Shown: positions 62,001 through 64,000 of the stretch, piece after piece
Position numbering within the stretch: position 1 is the first letter of the stretch
Layout of the letters: the number at the start of each line of letters is the position of its first letter
NCBI RefSeq assembly: GCF_002217655.1
Contig: NZ_NEWK01000001.1
Coordinates: 72,001-136,000, forward strand
Origin: Geobacillus thermocatenulatus
Lineage (GTDB): Bacteria > Bacillota > Bacilli > Bacillales > Anoxybacillaceae
Length of the DNA: 64,000 bases
Direction: 5' to 3'
Translations under genes and position numbers: made by a program
The notes under the pieces: generated by a model
What the model saw: the letters and a program-made list of their open reading frames with translations, nothing else
The model's database searches: none
What the model was told of the DNA's origin: nothing

Positions 62001-62328
62001 CTATGAAACGAAGAAACATAGCGGCGAACTGCCGATCATCGGCGTCAACACGTTCTTGAACCCGAATCCGCCGTCAGAAGAGGAGCTGAACAACATTCAG
62101 CTCGCCCGGGCGACGTATGAAGAAAAAGAAACGCAAATCCGCAACTTGCGCGAATTCCAAGAGCGGAACAAAGACAAAGCTGGCCCGGCGCTCGAACGGC
62201 TGAAGCAAGTCGCGACAAGCGGCGGCAACATTTTCGAAGAATTAATGGAAACGGTGAAAGTCGCCAGCCTTGGACAAATCACCCGCGCCTTGTACGAAGT
62301 CGGCGGACAATACCGGCGGAATATGTAA
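59068..62328 (+). CDS. icmF: Fused isobutyryl-CoA mutase IcmF
   Basis: A 1086-residue adenosylcobalamin enzyme interconverting isobutyryl-CoA and n-butyryl-CoA (also isovaleryl/pivalyl-CoA in characterised members). Domains: B12-binding N-terminus (residues 10-140, with DGHD at 21-24 placing His23 as the cobalt ligand, and [12 protein letters not shown]), a MeaI-type GTPase chaperone (about 170-400; P-loop [49 protein letters not shown]) and the mutase TIM barrel (about 530-1086; [49 protein letters not shown]). The Geobacillus enzyme is well studied. It links branched-chain amino acid and odd acyl-CoA breakdown to the dehydrogenases and thiolase upstream. Confidence 0.97.
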   Translation: MAHIYRPKHHVRFVTASSLFDGHDASINIMRRILQASGAEVIHLGHNRSVEEIVNAAIQEDVQGIAVSSYQGGHMEFFKYMYDLLKERGASHIRIYGGGGGVIIPREIKELHEYGIARIFSPEDGRRLGLQGMINVMLEECDFPTVTTVTDELERLPSGDVQAIARLITLCEYRAEADNKEAAAAAEAAIEQVKALEKRVPVLGITGTGGAGKSSLTDELVRRFLNEIPDIKIAILSVDPTKQKTGGALLGDRIRMNSINSPRVYMRSLATRHSRTELSPAIRDAISVVKAAGFDLVIIETSGIGQGDAAITEVCDVSMYVMTSEFGAPTQLEKIDMIDYADLIVINKFERKGSEDAKRQVQKQYQRSHQLFDRDVSEMPVYGTIASQFNDPGTNTLFVALVDTINQKAGTNWKTSLKTVANVEKHNVIIPNERRYYLREIAETVRSYHRRAEQQVEVARRLFQIEGAIEAAKERGEAEDVIRALETLKADYEAKLAPESKRILATWEETKAKYAAKQLVTKVRDKEIVTELTTKTLSGLDIPKVVLPKFKDYGEILRWVYKENVPGSFPYTAGVFPFKRQGEDPKRQFAGEGTPERTNRRFHYLCKEDKAKRLSTAFDSVTLYGEDPDYRPDIFGKVGESGVSVCTLDDMKKLYKGFDLCDPLTSVSMTINGPAPILLAMFMNTAIDQQVEKKEAELGRPLTPEEYEQVKEWTLQTVRGTVQADILKEDQGQNTCIFSTDFALKMMGDIQEYFIKHRVRNYYSVSISGYHIAEAGANPITQLAFTLANGFTYVEYYLSRGMHIDDFAPNLSFFFSNGLDPEYSVIGRVARRIWAIVMREKYGANERSQKLKYHIQTSGRSLHAQEIDFNDIRTTLQALLAIYDNCNSLHTNAYDEAITTPTEESVRRAMAIQLIITKEFGLTKNENPLQGSFIIEELTDLVEEAVLQEFERLNDRGGVLGAMEMQYQRGKIQDESLYYETKKHSGELPIIGVNTFLNPNPPSEEELNNIQLARATYEEKETQIRNLREFQERNKDKAGPALERLKQVATSGGNIFEELMETVKVASLGQITRALYEVGGQYRRNM

Positions 62329-62707
62329 TGAATCCAAGCGCGTTCCGTTGTTCACAGCTTTCGATGGACGGCCTCGATCACCATGAATAACGGCCCGTTG
62401 AACTTTAGCAGATCGGTAGAATGATGGGCAGCGGCTGTCGGTCCGCTGGAGGCGAAACGAGCGGAACGCGGATGGGGCCAGAAGATGAAGACGAATGGGT
62501 TTCGTACGGAAAAAGCGAAGCGGTGTGACCAAACAGATGTGGACATAACGAATATGTCGGAAGGAGGGCTGCCCTCGCCGCAAGGCTGCCCTCCTTTGCT
62601 TTTTTCGGCAAATGGGTAGCATAAACCCCGACAATTTGTTTATAATGAATGGTATGTATTCCACTTGCATTCATTTGTTTCATTAATATAGAAGGGGAGT
62701 GCTGAAC
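62329..62707 (+). other. Intergenic region between icmF and rpoE
   Basis: No gene seen. It holds a terminator: GGAGGGC and GCCCTCC at 62563-62596, followed by TTTGCTTTTTT. A likely rpoE promoter follows (TTTATAATG near 62637-62645) and the GGGGAG ribosome binding site. 62340-62550 has no recognisable content. Confidence 0.6.
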
Positions 62708-63265
62708 TTGAGCCTGCAGCAGCAATACTCGCCGGAGGAATTGCAGGAGATGTCGTTCGTCGAGCTGGCGAACCTCATTTTGCTTGACAAGCGGGAGGCG
62801 CTGCCGTTTGATCAGCTCGTTCGTGAAGCAGCAGCGCTGGCCGGCATATCGGAAGAAGAGGTGGAGGCACGGCTGGCCCAATATTACACCGATTTAAACA
62901 TCGACGGCCGGTTTATTTGCGTTGGAGAAAACGTCTGGGGATTGCGCACATGGTATCCGTTTGACCAGACAGAAGACGAAACGGTGACGATCGTCAAGCC
63001 GAAGAAGAAGAAAAAAGCGCTTGACGATGAATACGATGAATACGACGAGCTGCTTGAAGATGAAGATCTCGATTACGACGATTTGGATGAATATGACGAG
63101 GAAGACCTCGAGCTTGATGAAGACGATCTCTTGGAAGATGAAGAATTCGATCTAGATGAAGATGTCGCGTTTGACGATGACATTCTCGGCGATGAAGAGT
63201 TTGAGCTGGACGATGCGCCGCTTGATGAAGAGCTCGATCTCGAAGAGCCGGAGGAAGACGAATAA
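62708..63265 (+). CDS. rpoE: RNA polymerase delta subunit
   Basis: A 185-residue RNA polymerase accessory protein of Gram-positive bacteria that aids core recycling and promoter selectivity. The folded N-terminal HARE-type domain (MSLQQQYSPEELQEMSFVELANLILLDKREALPFDQLVREAAALAGISEEEVEARLAQYYTDLNIDGRFICVGENVWGLR) is followed by a lysine cluster (PKKKKKA) and a 90-residue tail composed almost only of Asp, Glu, Leu and Tyr. This layout is diagnostic. The TTG at 62708 has GGGGAG 8 nt upstream. pyrG follows, as in Bacillus. Confidence 0.97.
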   Translation: MSLQQQYSPEELQEMSFVELANLILLDKREALPFDQLVREAAALAGISEEEVEARLAQYYTDLNIDGRFICVGENVWGLRTWYPFDQTEDETVTIVKPKKKKKALDDEYDEYDELLEDEDLDYDDLDEYDEEDLELDEDDLLEDEEFDLDEDVAFDDDILGDEEFELDDAPLDEELDLEEPEEDE

Positions 63266-63269
63266 CCGC

Positions 63270-63365
63270 TTGACTTTGCCAGGGGAACCCGGTACAATGT
63301 GTGTTGGGCTCTTGAAAACGAACAAATCGATCGCTCCCTTACGTATGGTAAGCGGAGCGTTTTTT
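63270..63365 (+). promoter_or_regulatory. pyrG promoter and CTP-sensing attenuator
   Basis: TTGACT (63270) and TACAAT (63293) are 17 bp apart, giving a start at GGGCTC (63306). A terminator hairpin CGCTCCCTTAC / GTAAGCGGAGCG lies at 63332-63359 with six T residues. In B. subtilis pyrG, low CTP causes repeated G addition at GGGCTC; the extra poly-G pairs with the CTCCCTT arm and blocks termination. All elements are conserved here. Confidence 0.92.
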
Positions 63366-63389
63366 ATTTGCGCCTTTCGCAAACACTGA

Positions 63390-64000
<611 letters not shown>

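Noticed and set aside
63073-63297. Serine-rich minus-strand ORF
   Set aside because: Direct antisense of the acidic Asp/Glu tail of rpoE.

Overview
The window comes from a thermophilic Bacillaceae chromosome, almost certainly Geobacillus. The evidence is the gene order, which follows the Bacillus subtilis ywd-ywf-ywg-ywh-ywi-ywj/pyrG neighbourhood, the GC-rich codon use, a HemQ that reads like the characterised Geobacillus protein, and a fused isobutyryl-CoA mutase (IcmF). No rRNA or tRNA genes were seen. Starts were re-chosen by ribosome binding site where the longest ORF begins too early.

Layout. 1-5.85 kb: pdxK/thiD (cut by the window edge), a Uma2 nuclease, alanine dehydrogenase with its PucR-type regulator, a tartrate/D-malate dehydrogenase and a lone glucose-type PTS IIA. 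5.87-12.7 kb: an AT-rich beta-glucoside PTS island (LicR-like regulator, IIA, IIB, a small membrane protein, IIC, 6-phospho-beta-glucosidase) that carries repeat relics and ends in an orphan IS605-type omega-RNA-like segment. 13.1-17.9 kb: pstA, pstC and pstS plus a secreted propeller-like protein behind a Pho-box-like promoter, with no pstB. 18-22.8 kb: niaP, a glycosyltransferase, T-box-controlled glyS and a 49-residue protein. 22.9-27.3 kb: azoR and a PAS/PP2C phosphatase, separated by a 1.2-kb insert inside a 395-bp direct duplication. The insert holds a MazF/PemK-like toxin and a strongly promoted RNA made of two covarying structural units. 27.3-29 kb: rsbV-rsbW-sigB. 29-44 kb: DUF1232, ung, ywdI, ywdK, gerQ/cwlJ, hemQ, pta, lipL, rsfA, a DUF1450 protein, ywfO, ywgA, a purine permease, a tautomerase, ywhC, ywhD and pbpG. 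44-50 kb: speE-speB, ywiB-argS, a XapX protein and cardiolipin synthase. 50.4-62.3 kb: an acyl-CoA degradation cluster (fadF, thiolase, hbd, two acyl-CoA dehydrogenases, a TetR regulator, icmF) behind a FadR-like box. 62.7 kb to the end: rpoE and pyrG with its CTP-sensing attenuator (pyrG is cut by the window edge).

The core genes are mostly conserved housekeeping, stress and sporulation functions. The accessory layer consists of short repeat families: four copies of a ~128-bp MITE, one with a clear 8-bp target duplication; three copies of a ~120-bp element with hairpin ends; two IS200/IS605 end relics; a 39-bp hairpin minisatellite; and a structured intergenic element before the second acyl-CoA dehydrogenase. 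The best candidate for something undescribed is the toxin plus twin-unit RNA at 24.14-24.96 kb.
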